Origin: Frateuria terrea
GTDB lineage: Bacteria; Pseudomonadota; Gammaproteobacteria; Xanthomonadales; Rhodanobacteraceae
Direction: 5' to 3'
Assembly: GCF_900115705.1 (NCBI RefSeq)
Contig: NZ_FOXL01000005.1
Span: 352,454-416,453 of the forward strand
Length of the DNA stretch: 64,000 bases
The translations under genes were made by a program, and so were the position numbers. The number at the start of each line of letters is the position of its first letter. Position 1 is the stretch's first letter. The notes under the pieces are model-generated. The model ran no database searches. It was not told the origin of the DNA and was given only the letters and a program-made list of their open reading frames with translations. Of the stretch, positions 25,841-35,130 are shown piece by piece.

Positions 25841-27649
25841 TCAATGCAACCAGCCAAGGCTGTCCGGTGAGCCGTCCGGATGCGTGTACCAGCGCACGTG
25901 GTTCTGGCCGTCCGCACAACAAGCGCCGCTGGTTTCGGTGGCAATGGCGCCGTTGAGGGTGGTGACGGCCGATTGGTAGCAACTGCCCCGGTTATCGCGG
26001 AAAACGTATTGCGCTTGCCCCTTCCAGTTGCTGCTCTCACCCGAGCCGTAGGTGCGGCTGAATACGAAGCCGTCGCGCACCCGGCTGGTATAGCGGCCGA
26101 AGCCGCCTTTCAGGTAGGTCGCGTCGAGATTGCGATGTTGTTCCACGCGGACGCTCGTTTCCGTCGGGCCCAATTCGAACCCATCACCGTCGTCGACATC
26201 GCCAGAGGCATTCCACCGCAATTGGAGCGGATAAGAAGCGGTAAGTATGTCGTCATCCAGCACAACGTTGCCCCGGGTGCGGTGGCTGTGTTGTTGCGTG
26301 TGGCTGGTCAGCCAAAGGTTCTGCCGGTAATACCTGAAATTGGGAAACTGCAGGCCATCGAGATAGAACACCTGGTAATTCTTGAATTGGCTGGCCTGGT
26401 GGACTGTCGTTTCCAGGCGGCCCTGCGAGGTATTCACGAAGCCGGTGATCGTGAAGTCCCGATCCAGGCTGGTGGAAATATGTCCCAATGCCGTGTCGCC
26501 CACTTGATGGATAGTGTCGATCACGGCGGGCGAGCTTGCCGCACCCGTCAGGGTGTTGAGCGTTACCGCTCCACTGACGCGCACGGACTGCTTGTCCTGA
26601 TAAACCAGCAGATTGGCGTCTGCCGGGCGGCTGAGCGAGACCGTGTGCGGTCCGGCCTCATTGAGGATGGCGGCGAACGGCGTCAAGTCGACGCGGTAGG
26701 GTACGTAATTGACCCTCTGTGATGGTTGTTCCGGAGCGTCGAGATTCGGTGCGGCCGTACTGGGGGCCCGGGGCATCAGCGGGAAGACGGGCGCGACCCC
26801 GGCTGGCGTGCCGTCGATGCGCACCTCGATTTCCGCGAAACTACCTCCGCCGCAACCTTGGTCTGGGGCATTGATGGCGAATTCTGCCTGCGCCCCCATC
26901 GCTGCCGCGCTATAGAAGGCAGAGCCGTAGAAGGCATAGCCTTCCTTGTCGGTGACGCAGGTGTACCACCAAGGCTCCTGGTTATACACGTCCAGATAGG
27001 CGCGAACGATGTTGTGCGGCAACGAAATCGTGTTGTTCCCCGGAACGACCCCGAACAAGGCATCAGGTGTTTTCTGCGCCGGGGCGGATGAGGATGCGCG
27101 ATAGAAGAGCAGTTGCGCGCTCACCGCGGCTTGATCGGTCGCCATGTTTTCCCAGATCGTTTGCTCCGGAATCAAAGCAACCTGGCCGGCGTGTGCCTGA
27201 GTCAAAAGCGAGGAGAGGTCGGTGACGTCGCGCTCGACGTGCCACGTGTTCGAGCGATTGGCATAGGAGGGCATCGAGCCCCGGAACATTTCAATGCCGG
27301 CCAGGCGGATATAGGCCAGGGTCGGATCATCGCCACTGTCTTGAAGATCAACCTTCAGCACGACCTTGGCCCACGGTCCCCGGCAGCCTGCAGGCGGGGA
27401 GTAGGTATAGGCCGTCGGCGTCGGATCGGAGCCGGGGGTTTGCTCGTACAAGGTCACGTTCTGCAACAGGTTCACCACGCACGGCTCGCCGGCCGGAACC
27501 GGTACACCAGGGGCGACAGTGGTTACCCCTGCGGAGTCGGCTTGCAAGGGGCTGTTGGGTGTCGACGTCGGCTGGGCCGCAAGTGCGACGGCAAACGGAC
27601 CGACCAAGGCGGCGCCGACGGCGCGCCTTGCGAGGAACAAAAGTTTCAT
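25841..27649 (-). CDS. Secreted PNGase A / PNGase H+-like glycoamidase
   Basis: The 602-residue product has a signal peptide (FLARRAVGAALVGPFAVALA) and then a long region resembling peptide-N4-(N-acetyl-beta-glucosaminyl)asparagine amidase A. It includes CRGPWAKVVLKVDLQDSGDD, YIRLAGIEMFRGSMPS, TWHVERDVTDLSSLL, an Asn/His/Tyr-rich middle, and the C-terminal RNAS... beta domain; seven or more cysteines suggest disulfides. PNGase A enzymes remove N-glycans from glycopeptides, including core alpha-1,3-fucosylated plant or insect glycans; bacterial members are acid-active. Catalytic residues cannot be assigned with confidence. The GC content is lower than that of its neighbours. GGGAGGATTCATT precedes the ATG. 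Confidence 0.72.
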   Translation of the reverse strand: MKLLFLARRAVGAALVGPFAVALAAQPTSTPNSPLQADSAGVTTVAPGVPVPAGEPCVVNLLQNVTLYEQTPGSDPTPTAYTYSPPAGCRGPWAKVVLKVDLQDSGDDPTLAYIRLAGIEMFRGSMPSYANRSNTWHVERDVTDLSSLLTQAHAGQVALIPEQTIWENMATDQAAVSAQLLFYRASSSAPAQKTPDALFGVVPGNNTISLPHNIVRAYLDVYNQEPWWYTCVTDKEGYAFYGSAFYSAAAMGAQAEFAINAPDQGCGGGSFAEIEVRIDGTPAGVAPVFPLMPRAPSTAAPNLDAPEQPSQRVNYVPYRVDLTPFAAILNEAGPHTVSLSRPADANLLVYQDKQSVRVSGAVTLNTLTGAASSPAVIDTIHQVGDTALGHISTSLDRDFTITGFVNTSQGRLETTVHQASQFKNYQVFYLDGLQFPNFRYYRQNLWLTSHTQQHSHRTRGNVVLDDDILTASYPLQLRWNASGDVDDGDGFELGPTETSVRVEQHRNLDATYLKGGFGRYTSRVRDGFVFSRTYGSGESSNWKGQAQYVFRDNRGSCYQSAVTTLNGAIATETSGACCADGQNHVRWYTHPDGSPDSLGWLH

Positions 27650-28287
27650 AATGAATCCTCCCTGAACCCCCTGCTTTACGAATGCTAGGCTCGCATTTGT
27701 CAGCTCCGGGTATAACAAGGCTGAGGTCGCTTTTTGGTTCGACGCTACTTCAGCCCGTCGCCTTTATCGACATGATCGGACCTATATTCACGACGTCCCG
27801 CCAGCGAGGGTCCACCGGAACGGAGGCGACCGCACTGGTCTGCGGAAAGCCCACGCAGGTCATCGACTGCAGAACCCGAACAAGCAGGATGACCATCCAC
27901 AGGTCACCGTGGGGCCGTGAACGTCCCCCACGACTAAGACAAGTACGATCGCCCCGAACACCGCGAGGTCGCAGTTGGCGTGCGCTTGTACCTGCCGGTC
28001 CCTCGACCAGATGCACCGCCTCGCGCGCTGCTGACCGCCTACCATGTCGCTGCTGGCCGTGGTCTTCCGAGCAGCAGCGACCTGTTCGACGGTGACGCCG
28101 AACGCGATTGCGTGTCACGGGACACTCCTCCCTCGTTGCACGGGCGCTTGAACCGGGCCCTTGGCTCCCCGGGGCGACCCAGCGCGATCGACCGCTGCCC
28201 GGCCGGGCCTGTTCCCCCCGGCTCGGTTGAATGACAATGCGCGGCTTGTTGCCACGCTCACCGTTGCCACCCACAGGGGACGTACCC
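27650..28287. other. Long divergent intergenic region between PNGase-like and TonB receptor genes
   Basis: About 640 bases without a supportable gene; the open frames here are Arg/Ser-rich shadows. It holds the start regions of two divergent genes. A hairpin GTCGCTGCT ... AGCAGCGAC (28046-28054 and 28073-28081) is visible. The size leaves room for operators or a small RNA. Confidence 0.5.
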
Positions 28288-30540
28288 ATGCCAGTCGCAC
28301 GCCCGCCACGCTCCGCCGTGCTCGCCGTTTCCATCCTCGCCGCGCTGGCACTGCCGCCATCGGCCGCGCTGGCGCAGGACGCCGCCGCACCGGCCAAGCC
28401 GCACGCGCCCAAGGCTACCGAGCTGCAGACGGTGAACGTCACCGCCTCGAAGCGGGTGGAGAACATGCAGAAGGTGCCGATGGCGATGACCGTGCTGACG
28501 CCGGAGAAGCTGGACGCGTTCGGCCAGTCCGGTGACGGCGTGCTGCAGCTGGCCTCGCGCGCGCCCAGCGTGTACGCGGAGACCTCCTACGGACGCGAGT
28601 TCCCGCGCTTCTACATCCGCGGCCTGGGCAACAGCGACTTCGACCTCAACGCCTCGCAGCCGGTGTCGATGGTGTACGACGACATCGTGCAGGAGAACCC
28701 GATCCTGAAGGGTTTCCCGCTGTTCGACCTGGAGCAGGTCGAAGTGCTGCGCGGGCCGCAGGGCACGCTGTTCGGCCGCAACTCGCCGGCCGGCGTGATC
28801 AAGTTCGATTCGGTCCGGCCCAGCCGCGAGACCAGCGGCTACGCCCGCGTGTCCTACGGCTCGCTCGGCACGGCCAATGCCGAAGCCGCGCTCGGTGGTG
28901 CGCTCGGCACGCAATGGTCCGGCCGCGTCTCGGCACTGGCCCAGCACCGCGACAACTGGATCGACAACACCTACACCGGCCAGAAGAACGCGCTGGGCGG
29001 CTACAACGAGCGCGCCGTGCGGCTGCAGGCGCTGTATGAAAACGGCGGCTTCAGCGCGCTGATCAACGGCCACGCGCGCTGGCTCGACGGCACCGCGACG
29101 GTCAACCGCGCCAATGCGATCGAACTGGGCAGCGACACCTTCGTGCCTGGCTTCCAGCGCGACAAGGTGGCGCAGGACGGCCTGAACAAGCAGCACCTGT
29201 TCACCTGGGGCAGCAACCTGCACCTGAACTGGAACCTGGGCGACACCAGCTTCGTGTCGATCACCGGCCTGGAACACGCCACCACCTACAGCCGGGGCGA
29301 CGTCGACGGCGGCTATGGCGCGGTGTTCCATCCGCCGATGGGACCAGGCTTCATCCCGTTCCCGTCGGAGACCGCCGACGCGATGCCGCGCGACCGCCAG
29401 CTCACCCAGGAATTCCGCCTGGCCAGCAACGGCCAGGACCGTCTCAACTGGCAGGTCGGCACCTATTATTTCGACGAAGACATCGCGATCAGCAACTTCG
29501 ACTACGCGACCTTCAACGACCACGCGCTAGACGGCTACGCCAACCAGACCCAGCGCACCAAGGCCTGGGCGGTGTTCGGCTCGGCCAGCTACCAGCTCGC
29601 CGACGACTTCGAGCTGCGTGCCGGCGCGCGGTATTCGCACGACAAGCGCCACTTCCGCGTCGACCGGCTGCAGTCGCCGTTCGGTGCGCCGCCGCTGACC
29701 CTCACCGCCGATCCGAACGACTCGCGCTGGAGCGGTGACGTCACCGGCACCTGGACGGTCAACCCCAACCTCAACGTTTATGCCCGCGTGGCCAACGGCT
29801 TCCGCGCGCCGAGCGTGCAGGGCCGCGTGCTGTTCTCCGACTTCATCTCGCAGGCCAAGCCGGAGACCATCACCTCCTACGAGCTGGGCATCAAGTCCAC
29901 CGGCATGGACAACCGCCTGCGCCTGAACGCGGACGTGTACAGCTACGTCATGCACGATCAGCAGCTCACCGCGGTGGGCGGCGACATCAACATCACCCGC
30001 CTGATCAACGCCAGGAAGACCGAGGGCTACGGCGCCGAGTTCGACCTCGAAGCGGTGGTGACCCCCGACCTGCTGCTCACCGCCGGCGGCAGCTACAACC
30101 ACACCGCCCTGAAGGACCCGAACCTGGCGGTTGCGATCTGCGGCTCCGGCTGCACCGTGCTGGACCCGCTCAACGCCGACGGCAATGCGTTGATCGACGG
30201 CAACGCGTTGCCCAACGCGCCGAAGTGGATCGGCACGTTCACCGCCCGATACGGCATCCCCTACGGCGACGACGGCGAGTTCTTCGTCTACACCGACTGG
30301 AACTACCGCAGCGAGGTGAACTTCTTCCTCTACGATTCGGCCGAATACCGCGGCAAGCCGCTGCTCGAGGGCGGCCTGCGCGCAGGCTACAACTGGGATA
30401 TGGGCCGGCGCGAAGTGGCGCTCTATGCGCGCAACCTGACCAACAAGCGCGCGCTGATCGGGGCGATCGACTTCAACAACCGCACCGGCTTCGTCAACGA
30501 TCCGCGCGTGATCGGCGTCGAGTTCCGCGCGGACCTCTGA
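28288..30540 (+). CDS. TonB-dependent outer-membrane receptor
   Basis: This 750-residue receptor has a signal peptide (SAVLAVSILAALALPPSAAL ending AQD). The TonB box-like TVNVTASKR is followed by the plug (EKLDAFGQSGDGVLQLASRA, VEVLRGPQGTLFGRNSPAGV) and a 22-strand barrel ending VEFRADL. The LRGPQGTLFGRNSPAG motif is characteristic of iron-siderophore, carbohydrate and vitamin receptors alike, especially the sphingomonad-type group. The substrate is unknown. It ends in Leu rather than the usual Phe. AGGGGA precedes ATG 28288. It is divergent from the PNGase-like gene and followed by a strong terminator. Confidence 0.92.
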   Translation: MPVARPPRSAVLAVSILAALALPPSAALAQDAAAPAKPHAPKATELQTVNVTASKRVENMQKVPMAMTVLTPEKLDAFGQSGDGVLQLASRAPSVYAETSYGREFPRFYIRGLGNSDFDLNASQPVSMVYDDIVQENPILKGFPLFDLEQVEVLRGPQGTLFGRNSPAGVIKFDSVRPSRETSGYARVSYGSLGTANAEAALGGALGTQWSGRVSALAQHRDNWIDNTYTGQKNALGGYNERAVRLQALYENGGFSALINGHARWLDGTATVNRANAIELGSDTFVPGFQRDKVAQDGLNKQHLFTWGSNLHLNWNLGDTSFVSITGLEHATTYSRGDVDGGYGAVFHPPMGPGFIPFPSETADAMPRDRQLTQEFRLASNGQDRLNWQVGTYYFDEDIAISNFDYATFNDHALDGYANQTQRTKAWAVFGSASYQLADDFELRAGARYSHDKRHFRVDRLQSPFGAPPLTLTADPNDSRWSGDVTGTWTVNPNLNVYARVANGFRAPSVQGRVLFSDFISQAKPETITSYELGIKSTGMDNRLRLNADVYSYVMHDQQLTAVGGDINITRLINARKTEGYGAEFDLEAVVTPDLLLTAGGSYNHTALKDPNLAVAICGSGCTVLDPLNADGNALIDGNALPNAPKWIGTFTARYGIPYGDDGEFFVYTDWNYRSEVNFFLYDSAEYRGKPLLEGGLRAGYNWDMGRREVALYARNLTNKRALIGAIDFNNRTGFVNDPRVIGVEFRADL

Positions 30541-30586
30541 GCACGCTCCACCCTAGCCTCTTGCGAGGGACTCGCATCAGGCAAAC

Positions 30587-30615
30587 AAAAGGCCGGCGCA
30601 TTGCGCCGGCCTTTT
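30587..30615 (+). terminator. Rho-independent terminator after the TonB receptor
   Basis: AAAAGGCCGGCGCA (30587-30600) pairs perfectly with TGCGCCGGCCTTTT (30602-30615), followed by CCTCTT. It lies 46 bases after the receptor stop codon. The A-run before the stem would also allow it to work in the reverse direction. Confidence 0.85.
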
Positions 30616-30797
30616 CCTCTTGTCGCGCCGCGCCAAGGCTGCGTATGACGAGCGCGGCGTTGGAGATGCCCTCCCCCGGCCTCGACACGGTCTGGGCGTG
30701 AGCCCTTTGCACGGCTGACCGCGATGTCTCGGCGGTCCGTGATCGTGCGTAGCAGGCGCATATCTGAAGCCTTGACTGGCTCGCCCTCCATCATTAT

Positions 30798-30813
30798 ATT
30801 ACCACGCGGTTAT
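30798..30813. promoter_or_regulatory. Imperfect palindrome upstream of arsR-type gene
   Basis: ATTACC-ACGC-GGTTAT is an inverted repeat with one mismatch, in an AT-rich stretch 15 bases before the ArsR-family start. Autoregulated ArsR-type repressors usually bind such a site over their own promoter. Inferred. Confidence 0.4.
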
Positions 30814-30827
30814 TTAAAGGCAAAGTT

Positions 30828-31184
30828 ATGCAAGCCTCGGAACGCCTCGACCTGACCTTCTCCGCGCTGGCCGACCCCACCCGCCGCGCCATCCTGGCAC
30901 GGCTGGCGACAGGAGAGGCCACGGTGACGGAGCTCGCCGAGCCGTTCGAGATGAGCCAGCCGGCCATTTCCAAACATCTGAAAGTGCTCGAGCGCGCCGG
31001 TCTCATCTCGGTCGACGTCGATGCGCAACGGCGCCCACGCAAGCTGGAGCCGGGGCGATTGGGCGAGGCCGTGGATTGGATCGAACGTTACCGGCAGATC
31101 TTCGAACAGAACTACCAGCGCCTCGATGCGTTGCTCGAGGAACTCCAGGCCAGACCGTCCAGGCGCAAGCGAGCGAAAAAATAG
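30828..31184 (+). CDS. ArsR-family transcriptional regulator
   Basis: The 118-residue protein is a winged helix-turn-helix repressor: LTFSALADPTRRAILARLAT, GEATVTELAEPFEMSQPAIS and KHLKVLERAGLISV. No cysteine metal site (such as ELCVCDL) is present, so it is not the arsenic-sensing type. This metal-less form almost always precedes an SRPBCC gene, as here, and is thought to be a ligand- or autoregulated repressor of that pair. The SRPBCC gene begins 79 bases after its stop. Confidence 0.9.
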   Translation: MQASERLDLTFSALADPTRRAILARLATGEATVTELAEPFEMSQPAISKHLKVLERAGLISVDVDAQRRPRKLEPGRLGEAVDWIERYRQIFEQNYQRLDALLEELQARPSRRKRAKK

Positions 31185-31263
31185 CGCGGACACGTCGGCG
31201 CGCTGTTTGCTCTCGCTGCCCCGCGGCGGCGCGCCATCACGCAGACACACCAAGGAGAAGACC

Positions 31264-31761
31264 ATGCCCAAGCCCGCAGAAGTGACCTTGCCGAGCGACC
31301 GCGAAGTCCGCGTCACGCGCACGTTCCATGCGCCCCGCCAACGGGTGTGGGATGCCCACACCAAGCCCGAACTGGTGAAGCAATGGCAGGGCTACGGAGG
31401 CTGGGACATGCCCGTGTGCGACATGGACGTGCGCGTCGGCGGCCACTACAAGTGGCGATGGAGAAACCGCGAGGACGGCAGCGCGTTCGGCTTCTTCGGC
31501 ACGTTCACCGAAGTCGACAGCCCGTCCAGGATCGTCCATGAACAATACTTCGACCCGGGCGACATGGACTTTGCCATGCCCGTGGGCGATCCCTGCATCG
31601 TGTCGCTCGAACTCGATGAGCAGGACGGCGTCACGACGCTCGTCTGCAACCTGGCGTTCGCGTCGAAGGAAGCGCGCGACGGCGCGGTCTCCACCGGCAT
31701 GACCGACGGCATGGAGCACAGCTACGGCCGCCTCGACGAACTGGTCATGGCGGCAGCGTGA
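31264..31761 (+). CDS. SRPBCC/AHSA1-domain protein
   Basis: This 165-residue START-like (SRPBCC) protein of the activator-of-Hsp90-ATPase-homologue type shows REVRVTRTFHAPRQRVWDAH, the standard opening, then GWDMPVCDMDVRVGGHYKWR, FFGTFTEVDSPSRIVHEQYF and a final amphipathic helix DGMEHSYGRLDELV. The fold binds hydrophobic ligands in a cavity; the ligand is unknown. AAGGAGAAGACC precedes ATG 31264. It forms a regulator-target pair with the ArsR gene upstream. Confidence 0.9.
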   Translation: MPKPAEVTLPSDREVRVTRTFHAPRQRVWDAHTKPELVKQWQGYGGWDMPVCDMDVRVGGHYKWRWRNREDGSAFGFFGTFTEVDSPSRIVHEQYFDPGDMDFAMPVGDPCIVSLELDEQDGVTTLVCNLAFASKEARDGAVSTGMTDGMEHSYGRLDELVMAAA

Positions 31762-31884
31762 AAGGCTGACCGGGCCGGGTTCACTCCTCGTCGTGCGGCA
31801 GGCGAACCTGGCCCGTTTCAGCCGCTTCGCTCATGGGAGGACGGCGCTGGCAGGTCGTTCCGCAACCCGTTGAGAAGCTGGCCG

Positions 31885-32679
31885 TTACCGCGGCTTGCGC
31901 CCGCGGACCGAGATCATCGGTGGCTGCGAGAGATCCAGCACCCCTGCCCGCACGTTCTCCAGGTGCCGCTCGATCTCCTCCCCGGTGACGATGCCGTGGT
32001 CGAGCAGGTCACCGCGGATCATGGCGATCGTGGCGATTTCCAGCGGCGCGCACTCCGGTCGCGCAATCGGAAAATACGCCTCGGCGGCGATCTCCGTCAT
32101 GCCGTGGTCGCGGAACATCCGTGGCAGCTTCCGGCCGAAGGACAGGTCCGCCCCGCGGCCCGACAGGAGCGTCCGCAATCCCTGCCGGACCCGGTTGGCC
32201 AGCTCCTGTTCGGGGCCGTAGGGGTCGATGCAGCTCAGGGGCTGCAACGCCGGATCGGCGTCCTCGATCACCAGCCAGCCGCCCGGCTTGAGCGCGGAAA
32301 CCATGTGGCGGAATGCGCGTTCGCGCTCGGGAACGTGGACCAGCACCAGCCGCGCGTGCACCAGGTCGAATCCTTCGCCGGGCGGGGCATCGAGCGCGAC
32401 GTCGTGCTGGCGCACTTCCACGTTCGAAGCCCCCGCCTCCCGCGTCCAGGACGCGTCGATATCGGTCGCCAGCACATGGCCCGCGCCTCCGACCCGGGCC
32501 GCGATCACCCGCACCAACGCCGATCCCCCGGAACCAACCTCCCAGCAACGCCATCCGGCCGCCATGCCGCACGCGTCCAATTGCCGGAGCGTACCCGGGT
32601 CGAACAACGCCGACAGCGCCGCGAAACGCTGCGCGGCCTCGGCCTTGCGGTTTTCCAACAGGTAATCAGTGGCGGACAT
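31885..32679 (-). CDS. Class I SAM-dependent methyltransferase
   Basis: The 264-residue protein has the methyltransferase Rossmann core: WRCWEVGSGGSALVRVIAAR (motif I), HVLATDIDASW, FDLVHARLVLVHVPERERAF and LKPGGWLVIEDADP (post-I and motif III). This type acts on small molecules such as quinones, sterols or sugars; the substrate is not predictable. AGGAGAAACCG precedes ATG 32679. The longer frame to 32778 has no ribosome site. It is divergent from the GGDEF-EAL gene. Confidence 0.88.
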   Translation of the reverse strand: MSATDYLLENRKAEAAQRFAALSALFDPGTLRQLDACGMAAGWRCWEVGSGGSALVRVIAARVGGAGHVLATDIDASWTREAGASNVEVRQHDVALDAPPGEGFDLVHARLVLVHVPERERAFRHMVSALKPGGWLVIEDADPALQPLSCIDPYGPEQELANRVRQGLRTLLSGRGADLSFGRKLPRMFRDHGMTEIAAEAYFPIARPECAPLEIATIAMIRGDLLDHGIVTGEEIERHLENVRAGVLDLSQPPMISVRGRKPR

Positions 32680-32843
32680 CGGTTTCTCCTGACAAGCGCT
32701 CGCGCCTGCGCAGATACTGACGGAAAGCGCCGGCCAGCGCTGCCCCGCGCCACCGGTGAACCGGAATCGCGCTCCCAACGCACCTTGTTGACCCAGGACC
32801 CTTCGTGGGTTAACTGTGGCCGCGTCAAGGGCGAGGGGAAAGC

Positions 32844-35024
32844 GTGACGCGACTGGCCACCTTCGTAGCGTGCCTCCTGGCGCTCTGCCTGCCGCTCGCC
32901 CCTGCTGAGGCGACCAAGACGCTACGGGTCGTCGGCGACAACAATTACCCGCCCTACCTGTTCATCGGCCCGGACGGCAAGCCCCAAGGCTACGTCGTCG
33001 ACGCGTGGAAGCTCTGGGAGAGCAAGACCGGCGTCAAGGTCGAGCTGACCGCGACCCACTGGGCCGACGCCCAGCGGCGCATGCGCGCCGGCCAGGCCGA
33101 CGTCATCGACATGATCTTCCGCACGCCCGAGCGCTCGGCCACGCTCGATTTCACGCAGGCCTTCGCCACGGTGGAGACAGGCATCTATGCCGATCGCCAC
33201 CTGACCGGCATCGCCGACGTCTCCGGCCTGCGTGGCTTCGTGGTCGGCGTGCAGCGCGGGGACGCCTGCGTGGACCGGCTCTACCGGGCGGGCGTGTCGA
33301 ACCTGCGGCAATACACCAACTACACCGACATCATCGACGCGGCGCGCCGCGGGGACATCCGCATCTTCTGCATGGATCGCTCCCCGGCCGAGTACTACCT
33401 CTACCGGCTGCATGCGCAGAACGACTTCGTCAAGGCGTTCGACTTCTACAGCGACCGCTTCCGCCGCGGCGTCCACAAGGGCGACGCCGCGACCCTCGCG
33501 CTGGTCGAGCAGGGCATGGCACGGATCACCCCGCAGGAGCGGGCGCAACTGCACGACAAATGGATGGGCCAGCACGTCGACCTGACCGGCTACGCGGACG
33601 TATTCAAAGCGGTCGCGTCGGCGCTCGCGCTGGTCGGTGTAGTGCTGCTGGTATGGATCTACACGCTGCGGCGGGCGGTCAGGAAACGTACGCGCGACCT
33701 CCGGTTCCTGGCCCACTACGACCCACTCACGAGCCTGCCCAATCGGCACCTGCTGCTGGACCGGATCGCCCACACCCTCGACCAGCCAGGTGCCGCGCTG
33801 TCGGTGCTGCTCATCGACCTGGACAACTTCAAGCGCATCAACGACCGCTTCGGCCACCCGGCCGCGGACGCACTCCTCAGGCAGGTGGCCGATCGGCTCA
33901 AGGCCCTGGCCGGCCCCGTCGATACCGTGGCCCGCCTCGGCGGCGACGACTTCGTGGTGACCGTGCGCTCGGCCGAGCTCAGCCAGGTCACCGCGCTGGC
34001 CGAACAGGCACGCCAGGCGGTCGCGCGCGGCCTGGCCATCGATGGCGAGGAGGTGTTCCTAAGTGCAAGCGCGGGCGTGAGCCTGTACCCGCACGACGGG
34101 GAAAACGGGGTCGCCCTGCTCAAGAACGCGGACACCGCGATGTCGCGCGCCAAGCAGAACGGGCGCAACGCGATCAGCTTCTACCGCGCCAGCCAGAGTG
34201 CGCAGGCCAGCCACTTCGTGACCATGGGCGCCGCCCTCCGCCACGCACTGCAGCGCGGCGAGTTCGAACTGCACTACCAGCCACAGCATTGCCTGCGCTC
34301 GGGCACGATCACGGGCGTCGAAGCCCTGCTGCGCTGGCGCCGCGGTGACGCGCTGGTGCCCCCGGGCGAGTTCATCGCGCTCGCCGAAGAACTGGGGCTC
34401 ATCGAGCCGCTGGGCGAGTGGGTCATGACCACCGCCTGCCGGCAACTGGCCCTGTGGCGGGCCGCGGGCGCGACGACGCTGCGCATGGCCGTCAACCTTT
34501 CCGCCCGGCAACTGGCCAGCCCGGGCATCGTTGCGGTAGTGGAATCGGCACTTGCTCACGCATCCCTGCCCGCCGACCGGCTCGAACTGGAAATCACCGA
34601 GAGTGCGCTGGTGGGTACCGAGGCCGAGACGGTCGCGACGCTCAACGCCATCCGCGCCCTGGGCGTGCATATCGCCATCGACGACTTCGGCACCGGCTAT
34701 TCCTCGCTCGCCTACCTGCGCCGCCTCCCGGTCACCGTGGTCAAGATCGACAAGAGCTTCCTGGAGGGTGTGCCCGACGACCCGGCCGCCGTCGAGGTCA
34801 TCAGCGCCATCGTCGCCATGAGCCACGCCCTGAATCTCGCGGTGGTGGCCGAGGGCGTGGAAACCGAGCGCCAGGCCGCCCTGCTCGCAACGATCGGCTG
34901 CGACCTCGCGCAGGGGTGGTTCTACGGCGCTGCCATGGCGCCTGAGCAGATCACCGCTGCCCTGATGCCGAGCCCACCGGAAAGCGGGCGGCCCGGACCG
35001 CGCGATGGAGCGGCGGGGACCTGA
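32844..35024 (+). CDS. Periplasmic-sensing GGDEF-EAL bifunctional protein
   Basis: The 726-residue protein has a signal sequence (about 1-24) and a periplasmic solute-binding domain of the SBP_bac_3 type (about 25-240: TKTLRVVGDNNYPPYLFIGP and AQRRMRAGQADVIDMIFRTP). One transmembrane helix (about 253-272) precedes a GGDEF domain with GGDDF at about 366-370. The EAL domain has EALLRW at about 494, ITESALVG near 596, DDFGTGYSS near 613 and a final QGWFYG. It probably makes or degrades cyclic-di-GMP in response to a bound amino acid or similar ligand. Asp at the fourth GGDEF position is allowed in active enzymes, so both activities are possible. Confidence 0.88.
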   Translation: MTRLATFVACLLALCLPLAPAEATKTLRVVGDNNYPPYLFIGPDGKPQGYVVDAWKLWESKTGVKVELTATHWADAQRRMRAGQADVIDMIFRTPERSATLDFTQAFATVETGIYADRHLTGIADVSGLRGFVVGVQRGDACVDRLYRAGVSNLRQYTNYTDIIDAARRGDIRIFCMDRSPAEYYLYRLHAQNDFVKAFDFYSDRFRRGVHKGDAATLALVEQGMARITPQERAQLHDKWMGQHVDLTGYADVFKAVASALALVGVVLLVWIYTLRRAVRKRTRDLRFLAHYDPLTSLPNRHLLLDRIAHTLDQPGAALSVLLIDLDNFKRINDRFGHPAADALLRQVADRLKALAGPVDTVARLGGDDFVVTVRSAELSQVTALAEQARQAVARGLAIDGEEVFLSASAGVSLYPHDGENGVALLKNADTAMSRAKQNGRNAISFYRASQSAQASHFVTMGAALRHALQRGEFELHYQPQHCLRSGTITGVEALLRWRRGDALVPPGEFIALAEELGLIEPLGEWVMTTACRQLALWRAAGATTLRMAVNLSARQLASPGIVAVVESALAHASLPADRLELEITESALVGTEAETVATLNAIRALGVHIAIDDFGTGYSSLAYLRRLPVTVVKIDKSFLEGVPDDPAAVEVISAIVAMSHALNLAVVAEGVETERQAALLATIGCDLAQGWFYGAAMAPEQITAALMPSPPESGRPGPRDGAAGT

Positions 35025-35130
35025 TCGGCGCATCGCCGCCTGAGTTCGGAAAGGGCCTGGTCCGGGATGTCCGGCCGGGCTCCTCGTTGAAGGACCTGGC
35101 GCCCCGTTCCTTGCGTTCCGTTTGCCCGCC

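Noticed and set aside
27682-28095. Plus-strand ORF of 137 codons in the PNGase/TonB gap
   Set aside because: It is Arg/Ser/Thr-rich, has no ribosome site, and shows no family resemblance.
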